Source: Scylla paramamosain (taxonomy: Eukaryota > Arthropoda > Malacostraca > Decapoda > Portunidae). From it: a DNA stretch of 64,000 nucleotides. A model generated the notes under the pieces. The model saw only the letters and a list, made by a program, of their open reading frames with translations. It was not told the origin of the DNA and ran no database searches. The position numbers and the translations under genes were made by a program. Below, in pieces: positions 55,049 through 64,000 of the stretch (position 1 is its first letter; each line of letters starts with the position of its first letter). The DNA lies in assembly GCF_035594125.1 (NCBI RefSeq), contig NC_087173.1, positions 15,650,255 to 15,714,254 on the forward strand. The letters run 5' to 3'.

Positions 55049-58000
55049 TTATAAATCTAATCTGTGAGGCCTTTTAACGAGCCGACCCCTTGAAGTATAA
55101 ACAGCTACCTCCTCCTCCTCCTCCTCCTCCTCAGGATCACAATCTTGTACAGAGTCATCATTAGCTACACTTGAAGTTACATCATCTTGTACTGCCTGAT
55201 CATGAAGTACTGGTTGAGGAGTTATCACATCAGTGTCTAAATGAGGATTTATCTCTAAATCATGCAGGGTTTGAATAGTCCGGTTGAAAATGCCTTTTCC
55301 TGTCTTAACATCAACACTGCGAATCACACCGTCTCTACCGGGATACACATTAACAATCACACCCATGGGCCACCGTTGTCTGGGTACATTGTCTCCTCTA
55401 ATGAGTACAACACTACCAACATCCACTTTACATTTCTGGTTGAAACCTTTTACTACAGGGGGCAAATTAGCTATATAATCTTCTCTCCACACCTTCCAAA
55501 AATGTTCCAACCTCTGATTTCTTATATTCTTTCTAATGTACAAGTCTTCAGGGCTTATAATAGGGGATTCATCAACATCAGAAGGTGTACATGTGCTGTT
55601 CCTACCAAGAATAAAGTGTGATGGAGTTAGATAATGATCAAAATCTGGGTCATCACTCACAAAGGTCAATGGTCGAGAGTTAATGCACGACTCAATTTCT
55701 ATAAGAATTGTTTCTAACTCAGACTGGCTTACATACTTAACTCCCAAAGACTTCCTTAAAGCTAGCTTGACTGAACCAATGAGCCTCTCAAACCACCCGC
55801 CCCACCATGGGGACCTTGGTACATTAAACTTCCACCTTGGGGCTAGATGACCAAACACCTTCTGTACTTCTGTGGAGGCTGCAACAAATGTTTTTGCATT
55901 GTCGGAATAGAAAACATTAGGAATCCCTCTACGAGCAACAAATCTCCTTATGGCCCGCATACAATCGACCAATGACATGGACTCTGTGAGTTCTAGATGT
56001 ACAGCTCTAATAACAGCACAGGTAAAAAGTAACACATACAATTTTTTCCCTGGATGATCAGCACTAAATAAAGGGCCAGTGAAATCTAAACCTGTAACTG
56101 CAAACGGAGGTGCAGGGTTGACTCGCAGGTCAGGTAAAGGGGCAACAGGTTGACTGCAAGGACGGCTGTCGTGCCTCCGACAACTCAAACACTCTCTAAC
56201 CACCGTCTTTGCCATTCTTCTTAACCCAATCACCCAAAAACTAGTTCTTAATGATGACACAATGCTGTTTACACCTGCATGCTTCATGAACTTATGTTGA
56301 AATTGTACTAACAACTTAGAAAAGTGACCCTTAGGAAGAATGATGGGATGTTTTGAGTTATAACCCAGACTAGAAAATTGTAATCTACCCTTGATTCTTA
56401 GAATACCCTCTTGATCAAGAAATGGGTTTAATTTGCTTAGCTTGGAATGCTTAGGAAGAGACCGCTCACTGGATATGGCTTTGATTTCATCTGGGAAGGC
56501 TTGTCTCTGCTCTACATAGATTAATTTTAATTCGGCAAACTCTAGTTCTTCAGTTGTAAATCTACAAGTTTCCAACTCACATCCCAACCTTTTACTTTTA
56601 CAATTATTTATGAATCTCAAAACATACCCAACAATTCTTAGTGACTTAGCAAGATCATTATATCTCTCAAGGTCAAAAATGGGTGTCCTAGTCTGAACAG
56701 CTAAACATGCTAAATTATTCTCAAGTACAACATTCACAGTGTTAATGCTGGCAGTTAAAGCATCTCTTTCCTGGACTCTAAATGTGGGGTCAGACAAATA
56801 CTTAGGACCGCTAAACCACAGATCATTTCCAAGAAGGCTCTCTGCTAGTAACCCTCGGGTTATCAAGTCGGCAGGATTTTCTGTCCCCTTGCAATGATAC
56901 CAGTTACTTGGAGGTGTCAGGTGCTGAATCTCTCTAACTCTGTTGTTGACATATACATCCTTTAAACTTGGATCATTCCTTATCCATCCCAATGCAATAG
57001 TGGAATCAGTCCAACACGTCACTTGGGTCTTAATCTTAAGATACAGAGCCTTCTTCACAAACACCACCAATCTGGCACAAAGCAATGCTCCCAACAGTTC
57101 TAGCTTAGGCAGGGTTAATTTCTTGATTGGTGCCACTCTACTCTTGGATACAACCAATGAAGTGTTACATGCACTGTCAAGACATAGCCTTAGGTATACA
57201 CACGCCCCATAACCTTTTTCCGAGGCATCCCCAAACCCATGAATCTCAATAAACTCAATACTTTTCCAAGGTACATGGGGAAAATAATGTCTACCTATAA
57301 CTAATGGACTCAAATGTCTGGTACTCCTTACCCATTTTTCAAATCTTACTTCTAAATCTTGTGACAACTTGTCATCCCAGGACACACCTGACTTCCAAAT
57401 ATCTTGGAAAAGTATCTTAGCATACATGGTAAATGGGCTGATAAATCCACATGGATCAAAAATCTTAGCTATTAAACTTAATACTGTCCTCTTGGTACAT
57501 GCTAATTCCAAAGGGAAATCCAGGTCTAGACCACAATAAGAAAAAACATCACTGTCCTTAGACCACTTCAAACCTAGTACACTGTTAACTTCATCGTCCT
57601 GTACACAGTGAACCTTGTCATTACATTTTGATGCAATTACTAAACTATTGGATACAAGCTTCTCAAGAGACATGTTGGCTTCAGACATAATGTTGTAGGC
57701 TGTGGTGTACTTCCTTACTGCCTCTACTTCACTATCAGCCCCACTGAACCAGTTGTCTACATACATGTCTCTCTGAAGATCCTGAATTACTTCACACTCA
57801 GAGTACTTACTCAAATGTGTCTTAATCGTAGCATTAAGAAGGAAAGGACTTGATGTATTGCCAAAAACAACTCTAGTAAACCTCATGTGTCTAACTCCAC
57901 CTTCGGCTGGCATAAAAAATCTATGAACATTTCTATCTTGGCTCTGTACACTTATTTGCAAAAAAGCTTTAACAATATCAGCAGTAACTACATAGGGCCA

Positions 58001-60400
58001 GCGTCTGTATCTAATTAATATCTCTACTAGGTCTGGGTTGAGAGACGGACCCGTTGTCATACAGTCATTGAGAGAAATCCCGTTAGGACCCTTGGCAGAC
58101 GCATCAAAGACTGGTCGTACCTTTGTGGTGCTGCTGCTGAGTCTGACAACTGGCCTGTGAGGCATGTAGTAAACAGGGCCAGGGTGTACAATTTCCTCTA
58201 CCGGCACCTCTTCAATGATTCCTAAATGCTCATACTCGGCAAATACCTTCATGTACTCAGCCTTTAAGTCTTCGTCCTTATCCAACTTCACCAAAAGCTT
58301 ATTTAATCTCTTCTTAGCTTGAACTTCATTACTCATCAAAGTATCCTTCTTAGGGTTGTCCTTCCACGGCAAGTGGACTTCATATCTACCATCTACAAAC
58401 TTGATCTTATCACTATATTCTTGAACAATCTTATCTCTAACGTCTTCCTTACTTTCCTTGCTACTACTTATGCCAATAGTCTCCAAATCCCAAAAGTTAG
58501 ACATATCAGCATCAGTGACTTTAGAGATGCACAAGAGTTGAGGTGACGAAGGTTTAAAGGTTGGCAGTAAAGGCACACCTGTAGTGTCAGAAAATTTACC
58601 AGTGTTTCCACTCAAGGTCCAGCCAAACACTGATTTCAGGGCAACTGTCAACCCCACTTGAACTGCATCACTAGGCGTTACTAGGCTCCAGTAGTAGTCC
58701 AGACCAATAAGGATATCTAAGTCTAAAGGAGAACTATGGTCAAAGTCATCTGCAAACTTTAAATGATTAAAGGCACTTAAAATGTGTTCTGGTACTACTG
58801 GCCTAATTAGCGGTTCACATATAATGGGAATGCCTGCCAACACAAGGGAAAACAAATCACCCTTATCATCTAAAAGCTTCAACTTGTATAGACTACTTTG
58901 TACACACTTGCTTGAGCTATGGCCACCAAAGGAACTATAAGGGACTTCTGTATTGGTGACCCATTCAGGTTTACATCTTCCTACAAACTTATTGGTAACA
59001 TATGACCTATCACAGCCATTGTCAAACATCAGCCTTGCAGTAACAATATCCCCCTTATGGTTCACTACCTTTACCTTAGCTGTTTGTAACACAGTCTTGT
59101 TCCTGTAGTGGCCTGACAACATCGCAAGGGTTTGGGTGCCCGTCTGTTTACTCTCCTCTACTTCGGCCTTAGGGACCACACTCAACTTAACACCACACAT
59201 GGTACTATTGTGGTCACCACGACACTTGGAACATTTGGCCTTACAACTTCTAGACTTATGACCACTATTTAAACATCTAAAACACACACCCAATTCCCTT
59301 ATCTTGTCAAACCTCTGCTGCCCATCCAACACCAGAAACTTGTAGCACTTCTCAGACTTGTGGTTTCTCTTACTACAAAACACACAATCTGATCTTTCAG
59401 GCGGGGAAGTCACATGTAAAGCCGAGGCTGTGAACAATTTTTCCTTGTTTCCCTTATGTACTTCTTTACTATCCTTACTACCCTTCCTTCCTTCTAAACT
59501 CTTAACATTGCCCTTATACATTTCACTCCTTTCTATCACTTCAATCTCCCTTTGAAGCCAACTAAGAAGCCACTCAAGATCACTTTCATGTCCACTACAA
59601 TCCCTTGACCAGTTTAACCTTAACTCTGTGGGCAGTCTGGAAACAATCATGGGGGTTAGTAGCACTTCACATTGCTTGCCTGTAACTCCTTGGGCTTCTA
59701 GACTCCTCGTGTGCTTGACCACCTCGTCCCGAAGTCTCCACAGCTGTAGGATGTAGGTCTTGCCTTGGTGGACCGGAACTTGTAGATCAAGGAGAGCCTG
59801 GACGTGGGCGTGGATGATGCACTCCGACTTGCCAAACCGTTGCTTCAGCAGGTCGACGACGGTCTTGTAGCTGGCGCAGGTGTGCGGCACTCCTTCCACC
59901 ACGTCCTTAGCAGTGCCGTCTAGTAGTGACAGTAGATAGGTTAGCTTACTAATGGTGGGCAGCTCAGTGTCGTCTATGTGTGAGGAGAACTGTTCCCAAA
60001 AACTCTGCCACTGCTTCAGGTCACCGTCAAATCTAGGTAGTTCTAGCTTGGGAAGTTTTGCATGGAGAGGGGCTGTGGTACTTGAAGAATCCGACTTGTC
60101 CTTATCACCCTCAGCCAGTTTCTTAAGCTTGTCAGCACACAACAATCTCTTCTGCCTGGCTTGCTGTCTGACTGCATCTGCCTTGTCCAAGTACTCCTCT
60201 AGTGCCTCAGGACTTATCTCCAATTCTATCTCTGACTGCACTTCTTCTAACTTGTTAAGCCTCTTATCAAACTCTTCCAGAACTTCTACTAACTCACTGG
60301 AGGTTGCTGGGGGGCTCTTGGCTAGGAGTCCGTCCATCTTGACACACACTCTTGACAGCCATCCTTGACAAGCTGCTCGGGCCTTCTCTAACTTCTCCAT
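55049..60400 (-). CDS. BEL/Pao Gag-Pol polyprotein, intact
   Basis: 1783 codons, from the first ATG 87 bp inside the 5' LTR. Approximate residues: 1-100 helical and charged; 112-300 DUF1759-type Gag; zinc knuckles at 339-352, 373-386 and 390-402; DUF1758-type aspartic protease from about 432 (FDNG at 459-462 in place of the common DSG); RT about 735-915 with VTADIVKAFLQ and MYVDNWFSG, where the second catalytic position is Asn instead of the common YVDD; RNase H with D1058, E1101, D1132 and ENPADLITRG; integrase zinc-binding H1369/H1374/C1404/C1407; DDE residues D1439, D1500 and E1538; a DUF5641-type end at about 1635-1720; and an acidic Glu run near 1757-1764. It would supply all enzymes for reverse transcription and integration. 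There is no frameshift between Gag and Pol. Confidence 0.95.
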   Translation of the reverse strand: MEKLEKARAACQGWLSRVCVKMDGLLAKSPPATSSELVEVLEEFDKRLNKLEEVQSEIELEISPEALEEYLDKADAVRQQARQKRLLCADKLKKLAEGDKDKSDSSSTTAPLHAKLPKLELPRFDGDLKQWQSFWEQFSSHIDDTELPTISKLTYLLSLLDGTAKDVVEGVPHTCASYKTVVDLLKQRFGKSECIIHAHVQALLDLQVPVHQGKTYILQLWRLRDEVVKHTRSLEAQGVTGKQCEVLLTPMIVSRLPTELRLNWSRDCSGHESDLEWLLSWLQREIEVIERSEMYKGNVKSLEGRKGSKDSKEVHKGNKEKLFTASALHVTSPPERSDCVFCSKRNHKSEKCYKFLVLDGQQRFDKIRELGVCFRCLNSGHKSRSCKAKCSKCRGDHNSTMCGVKLSVVPKAEVEESKQTGTQTLAMLSGHYRNKTVLQTAKVKVVNHKGDIVTARLMFDNGCDRSYVTNKFVGRCKPEWVTNTEVPYSSFGGHSSSKCVQSSLYKLKLLDDKGDLFSLVLAGIPIICEPLIRPVVPEHILSAFNHLKFADDFDHSSPLDLDILIGLDYYWSLVTPSDAVQVGLTVALKSVFGWTLSGNTGKFSDTTGVPLLPTFKPSSPQLLCISKVTDADMSNFWDLETIGISSSKESKEDVRDKIVQEYSDKIKFVDGRYEVHLPWKDNPKKDTLMSNEVQAKKRLNKLLVKLDKDEDLKAEYMKVFAEYEHLGIIEEVPVEEIVHPGPVYYMPHRPVVRLSSSTTKVRPVFDASAKGPNGISLNDCMTTGPSLNPDLVEILIRYRRWPYVVTADIVKAFLQISVQSQDRNVHRFFMPAEGGVRHMRFTRVVFGNTSSPFLLNATIKTHLSKYSECEVIQDLQRDMYVDNWFSGADSEVEAVRKYTTAYNIMSEANMSLEKLVSNSLVIASKCNDKVHCVQDDEVNSVLGLKWSKDSDVFSYCGLDLDFPLELACTKRTVLSLIAKIFDPCGFISPFTMYAKILFQDIWKSGVSWDDKLSQDLEVRFEKWVRSTRHLSPLVIGRHYFPHVPWKSIEFIEIHGFGDASEKGYGACVYLRLCLDSACNTSLVVSKSRVAPIKKLTLPKLELLGALLCARLVVFVKKALYLKIKTQVTCWTDSTIALGWIRNDPSLKDVYVNNRVREIQHLTPPSNWYHCKGTENPADLITRGLLAESLLGNDLWFSGPKYLSDPTFRVQERDALTASINTVNVVLENNLACLAVQTRTPIFDLERYNDLAKSLRIVGYVLRFINNCKSKRLGCELETCRFTTEELEFAELKLIYVEQRQAFPDEIKAISSERSLPKHSKLSKLNPFLDQEGILRIKGRLQFSSLGYNSKHPIILPKGHFSKLLVQFQHKFMKHAGVNSIVSSLRTSFWVIGLRRMAKTVVRECLSCRRHDSRPCSQPVAPLPDLRVNPAPPFAVTGLDFTGPLFSADHPGKKLYVLLFTCAVIRAVHLELTESMSLVDCMRAIRRFVARRGIPNVFYSDNAKTFVAASTEVQKVFGHLAPRWKFNVPRSPWWGGWFERLIGSVKLALRKSLGVKYVSQSELETILIEIESCINSRPLTFVSDDPDFDHYLTPSHFILGRNSTCTPSDVDESPIISPEDLYIRKNIRNQRLEHFWKVWREDYIANLPPVVKGFNQKCKVDVGSVVLIRGDNVPRQRWPMGVIVNVYPGRDGVIRSVDVKTGKGIFNRTIQTLHDLEINPHLDTDVITPQPVLHDQAVQDDVTSSVANDDSVQDCDPEEEEEEEEVAVYTSRGRLVKRPHRLDL

Positions 60401-60465
60401 CTTCTTCTAAAATGCAGGGCTGGAGACACTTAACTTGTTAATGTAGCAGTCCTTGGGGACTGTGT

Positions 60466-60484
60466 ATCCCGGGTCTGGGCACCA
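60466..60484 (-). other. Primer-binding site of the BEL/Pao element
   Basis: On the minus strand, four bases (TTTT... shared with the spacer) after the 5' LTR comes TGGTGCCCAGACCCGGGAT. It starts with TGG, the complement of a tRNA CCA end, and includes ACCCGGGAT, which resembles the complement of a T-arm. The tRNA was not identified. Confidence 0.75.
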
Positions 60485-60487
60485 AAA

Positions 60488-60850
60488 TGTCGAAATGGGA
60501 CATTTCCTTGCTAGGAATCTTGAAAAGAGAAGGCCAAGAAAAAGACAACCCGTCTGTGTAGTGCGCTTCTAATGTCTCTCTCAACACTTCACAAAACCCG
60601 CACAACATCATGTTGTGCTACAGTTCACATCAGCTTCATGTGTTTACCCAAAATACAGAAATAAATATAACAATGTCCTTTTACCCCTAGAAATACTCAC
60701 TTAAGACATTATAAATGGTACAATAAATGTCAATACCAAAGCTGAAGAAATGTTGGAACCTGAAAGGAAAACGGCGTCAGCTGATTCTATCTAAGGCCTA
60801 ACTAAGCTAAACGGAAGCCAAATATACTAATGACTATATAATATTCGACA
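60488..60850 (-). repeat. 5' LTR of the BEL/Pao element (363 bp)
   Basis: Same length, ends and sequence as the other LTR. It should carry the promoter on the minus strand; no specific promoter element was assigned. It is followed by the right copy of the ATCTG target duplication (60,851-60,855). Confidence 0.95.
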
Positions 60851-60899
60851 ATCTGGTAGAAAAAGAGTAAGTGGCAACTTGACACAGTTGTCCCCAAGG

Positions 60900-62020
60900 G
60901 GAGAGCAGTGATCAACTACTGCCTAATGATGTGTTCCTCATGTGTACACGTACCTGATCGTGTGTAATTTTTGCTCTTTATAAATGCGGTATAAAAAGCT
61001 CTTTGAATTTTATAATGGGTTCCTATGACTTGAAGTGGGTTTTGCCAGTCTCTCATTTGTCCCATGTGGATAATAGACAGCATGACAACTTCACACTTGT
61101 CATGCCATTGCAGAGCCATCACTTTTCCTGATTACTGTAGGCTAAAATCAACTGTCTAGTCCTGCTAATTTTTAATTTTGGCGGCATGTTCTTGCGGGTT
61201 GTACATGAACCACAGCCCTTGCTGTGTAAATAAACTGATAAATCTGGGTTTGTGTAATAGTTGTCAGTGTGTAATATGTGAACTTTATCCATATATTTTT
61301 CAAGCAATTTCAAGATACTGCCAGTCATTTTGTGTCTTTTCTACTGAAATAAGTGTTGGAGCCAGTATGGGATAAGAAATCTAACACAGTCAAATAAAAC
61401 AAACAATTTTATACCAAAGCGATTTCTTTTGGTTTGCGTGTACTATTTAAATTTCAACCTACCTCTGAATAACACAAGAGATTCGTCAATTACTAATTTA
61501 CAGAATGGTATGAAATAATTACTGAAACTTTCTTTTAACATCAATACATCTCTTATTTTACAAATGGGATCTGTTGGTCGAGATTCTGTGTTACTGTCAA
61601 AGTGTAAGGAACAGAATTGCCTGAAACCTACTCAGGTATTTCTCGAAAGCAGGTGTGTCGAGCAGAGGGTCTTTTCTCTAATAATCACTTAACATAGCCT
61701 TCTTTGAATGTGGCATCAATGGTACTAGAGCAAGAAATACAAAAAATTCCCTAACATCGGTGTTGATCCAAGTGTTGAGACTGCTGTGCTCGGGTGGTGT
61801 TTCACCTGTCTCTTCCAAATATTCCTGCTGCTTACTAATAAGATAGTCATGTTGAATATTAATTTCATGTACAGTTTTGTCCATAATTTCGTGACCTAAA
61901 AATGACTCAAAGGCCCAACTTGAAAGGTTGGAGTGATCCCTGATAAAGATGAGTCAATGTGATGGAGATGAGGCACAAAGTCATGGCCGTCACTCCATTT
62001 CAAAACATCCTCTCTGTTAG
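60900..62020 (-). pseudogene. piggyBac-type transposase, decayed and interrupted
   Basis: Minus-strand pieces in three frames follow the order of piggyBac transposases. 61,900-62,020 has HDFVPHLHHID and SGITPTFQVGP (N-terminal). 61,678-61,884 has MDKTVHEIN, NTWINTDVREFFVFLAL. 61,119-61,328 has TGSILKLLEKYMDKVHILHTDNYYTNPDLSVYLHSKG with the TDNYYT catalytic aspartate block. 60,916-61,122 has MALQWHDKCEVVMLS with the third acidic block region. The first aspartate region between 61,330 and 61,680 is degraded. A LINE (from 62,025) cuts off the N-terminus, and the BEL/Pao element lies just downstream. No TTAA-flanked ends were identified. Confidence 0.82.
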
Positions 62021-62024
62021 GAGA

Positions 62025-64000
62025 ATTTTTTTTTTTTTTTTTATGTAGGAAGGACACTGGCCAAGGGCAACAAAAATCCAATAAAAAAAAATGCCCACTG
62101 AAATGCCAGTCCCATAAAAGAGTCAAAGCAGTAGTCAAAAATTGATGAATAAGTATCTTAAAACTTCCCTCTTGAAGAAATTCAAGTCATAGGAAGGTGG
62201 AAATACAGAAGCAGGCAGAGAGTTCCAGAGTTTACCAGAGAAAGGGATGAATGATTGAGAATACTGGTTAACTCTTGCGTTAGAGAGGTGGACAGAATAG
62301 CGGTGAGAGAAAGAAGAAAGTCTTGTGCAGCGAGGCCACGGGAGGATGGGAGGCATGCAGTTAGCAAGATCAGAAGAGCAGTTAGCATGAAAATAGCGGT
62401 AGAAGACAGCTAGAGATGCAACAATGTGGCGATGAGAGAGGCTGAAGAGAGTCAGTTAGAGGAGAGTTGATGAGACGAAAAGCTTTTAATTCTACCCTGT
62501 CTAGAAGAGCAGTATGAGTGGAACTCCCCCAGACATGTGAAGCATACTCCATACATGGACGGATAAGGCCCTTGTACAGAGTTAGCAGCTGGGGGGGGGT
62601 GAGAAAAACTGGCGGGGACGTCTCAGAACACCTAACTTCATAGAAGCTGTTTTAGCTAGAGATGAGATGTGAAGTTTCCAGTTCAGATTATAAGTAAAGG
62701 ACAGACCGAAGATGTTCAGTGTAGAAGAGGGGGACAGTTGAGTGTCACTGAAGAAGAGGGGATAGTTGTCTGGAAGGTTGTGCCGAGTTGATAGATGGAG
62801 GAATTGAGTTTTTGAGGCATTGAACAATACCAAGTTTACTCTGCCCCAATCAGAAATTTTAGAAAGATCAGAATTCAAGCGTTCTGTGGCTTCCTTGCAT
62901 GAAATGTTTACTTCCTGAAGGGCTGGACGTCTATGAAAAAATGTGGAAAAGTGCAGGGTGGTATCATCAGCGTAGGAGTGGATAGGACAAGAAGTTTGGT
63001 TTAGAAGATCATTAATGAATAATAAGAAGAGAGTGGGTGACAGGACAGAACCCTGAGGAACACCACTGTTAATAGATTTAGAAGAACAGTGATCATCTAC
63101 CACAGCAGCAATAGAACAGTCAGAAAGGAAACTTTAGATGAAGTTACAGAGAGAAGGATAGAAGCTGTAGGAGGGTAGGTTGGAAATCAAAGCTTTGTGC
63201 CAGACTCTATCAAAAGCTTTTGATATGTCCAAGGCAACAGCAAAAGTTTCACCAAAATCTGTAAAAGAGGATAACCAAGACTCAGTAAGGAAACCCAGAA
63301 GATCACCAGTAGAGCAGCCTTGACGGAACCCATACACGCGATCAGATAGAAGGTTGTGAAGTGATAGATGTTTAAGAATCTTCCTGTTGAGGATAGATTC
63401 AAAAACTTTAGATAAGCAGGAAATTAAAGCAATAGGACGGTAGTTTGAGGGATTAGAACGGTCACCCTTTTTAGGAACAGGCTGAATGTAGGCAAATTTC
63501 CAGCAAGAAGGAAAGTTAGATGTTGACAGACAGAGCTGAAAGAGTTTGACTAGGCAAGGTGCAAGCACAGAGGCACAGTTTCGGAGAATAATAGGAGGAG
63601 CCCCATCAGGTCCATAAGCCCTCCGAGGGTTTGGGCCAGCGAGGGCATGGAAAACATCATTGTGAAGAATTTTAATAGGTGGCATGAAGTAGTCAGAGGG
63701 TGGAGGAGAGGGAGGAACAAGCCCAGAATCGTCCAAGGTAGAGTTTTTAGCAAAGGTTTGAGCGAAGAGTTCAGCTTTAGAAATAGATGTGATAGCAGTG
63801 GTGCCATCTGGATGAAATAGAGGAGGGAAAGAACAAGCAAAGTTATTGGAGATATTTTTGGCTAGATGCCAGAAGTCACAAGGGGAGTTAGATCTTGAAA
63901 GGTTTTGACACTTTCTGTTAATGAAGGAGTTTTTGGCTAGTTGGAGAACAGATTTGGCATGGTTCTGGGAAGAAATATAAAGTGCATGACATTCCGGTGA
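62025..64000 (-). mobile_element. Jockey-like LINE, 3' half, running off the window (copy A9)
   Basis: The minus strand starts with a T-run (the poly-A tail on the element's strand, about 62,026-62,042) and the same 3' end as A2, A3 and A7. Upstream, the RT lies in frames 63,134-63,736 and 62,582-63,103, and the linker continues to the window edge. It inserted into piggyBac coding sequence. Lesions include TAA for TCA near 63,133 and an indel at the G run near 62,591. This is the only copy of the family here with a clear poly-A tail not replaced by (TA)n, apart from A2. Confidence 0.9.
62582..63736 (-). pseudogene. LINE reverse transcriptase (A9)
   Basis: The first part (63,736-63,134) has WKFAYIQPVPKKGDRSNPSNYRPIALI, SDRVYGFRQGCSTGDLL and [23 protein letters not shown] interrupts just before SFLSD. 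The second part (63,103-62,582) has [21 protein letters not shown] and [11 protein letters not shown] with the intact catalytic pair, then [15 protein letters not shown] and [15 protein letters not shown]. The C-terminus continues in another frame after the G run. One stop and one indel make it a pseudogene, but it is the least damaged RT of this family here. Confidence 0.87.

Larger units (their letters stand above)
54536..60850 (-). mobile_element. Complete BEL/Pao LTR retrotransposon (6315 bp)
   Basis: Two 363-bp LTRs in direct orientation flank one uninterrupted 1783-codon frame on the minus strand. A primer-binding site, a polypurine tract and a perfect 5-bp target duplication (ATCTG) are all present. 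The LTRs read as identical over their full length, which implies recent insertion. Gag, protease, RT, RNase H and integrase domains follow in BEL/Pao order. No envelope-like frame is present. This is the only element in the window that looks structurally complete. Confidence 0.96.

Noticed and set aside
59952..60368. Plus-strand 138-codon ORF inside the BEL/Pao element
   Set aside because: Antisense shadow of the Gag N-terminus, Ser/Leu-rich and without motifs.

Overview
The window looks like arthropod repeat-rich intergenic DNA, most likely from a decapod crustacean (crab or shrimp). This is inferred from the LINE families, which resemble decapod repeats, from degenerate TTAGG/CCTAA telomere-like stretches, and from the extreme density of long (TA)n, (CT)n, (GT)n and (AAT)n microsatellites. 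There are no prokaryotic operons. Almost all recognisable coding sequence belongs to transposable elements. The one host-gene candidate is a short RING-finger exon on the minus strand near 26.2-26.4 kb.

Layout. 1-1171 is the 3' end of a Ty3/Gypsy element (integrase C-terminus, polypurine tract, 3' LTR) inserted in a LINE whose endonuclease part follows (1172-2134). 2.2-10.6 kb holds microsatellites and AT-rich DNA with no gene. 10.6-18.2 kb is a nest: an RTE-type LINE with a smaller LINE 3' end inside it, a minus-strand LINE fragment between two inverted copies of a short module, and two long units of the same module family joined by (TA)n, the second split by a Rex1/CR1-like LINE. 18.2-22.36 kb is a decayed, internally deleted Ty3/Gypsy element with both LTRs, sitting in (TA)n. 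22.5-24.0 kb is an internally deleted Jockey-like LINE. 24-27.5 kb is AT-rich and carries the RING exon. 27.5-30.4 kb is a longer Rex1/CR1-like LINE. 30.4-41.5 kb holds tandem duplications, a foldback element, telomere-like repeats, a decayed hAT transposase with a BED finger, minisatellites and LINE pieces. 41.5-44.2 kb is Jockey-like LINE sequence broken at (TA)n and (AAT)n. 45.1-46.0 kb is a long inverted repeat around a CCTAA-like array. 46.9-51.05 kb has two tandem copies of another LINE. 51.4-53.6 kb has two more module units. 53.6-54.1 kb is a Gypsy RNase H relic. 54,536-60,850 is a complete BEL/Pao retrotransposon with one open 1783-codon frame, LTRs that read as identical, and a 5-bp target duplication. 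60.9-62.0 kb is a decayed piggyBac transposase interrupted by a LINE that runs off the window.

How the parts relate. The strongest unexplained theme is the (TA)n arrays: nineteen long arrays make up roughly 4% of the window, and most element boundaries lie exactly on one. All five copies of an unclassified family starting TGTTATGACC begin directly at a (TA)n array, and the 18.2 kb Gypsy element is flanked by (TA)n. Several LINE copies are truncated at (TA)n. This fits LTR-type elements that integrate into (TA)n, arrays acting as breakage and joining points, or assembly joins in arrays. The sequence alone does not separate these. Only the BEL/Pao element looks capable of encoding a full set of mobilisation functions.
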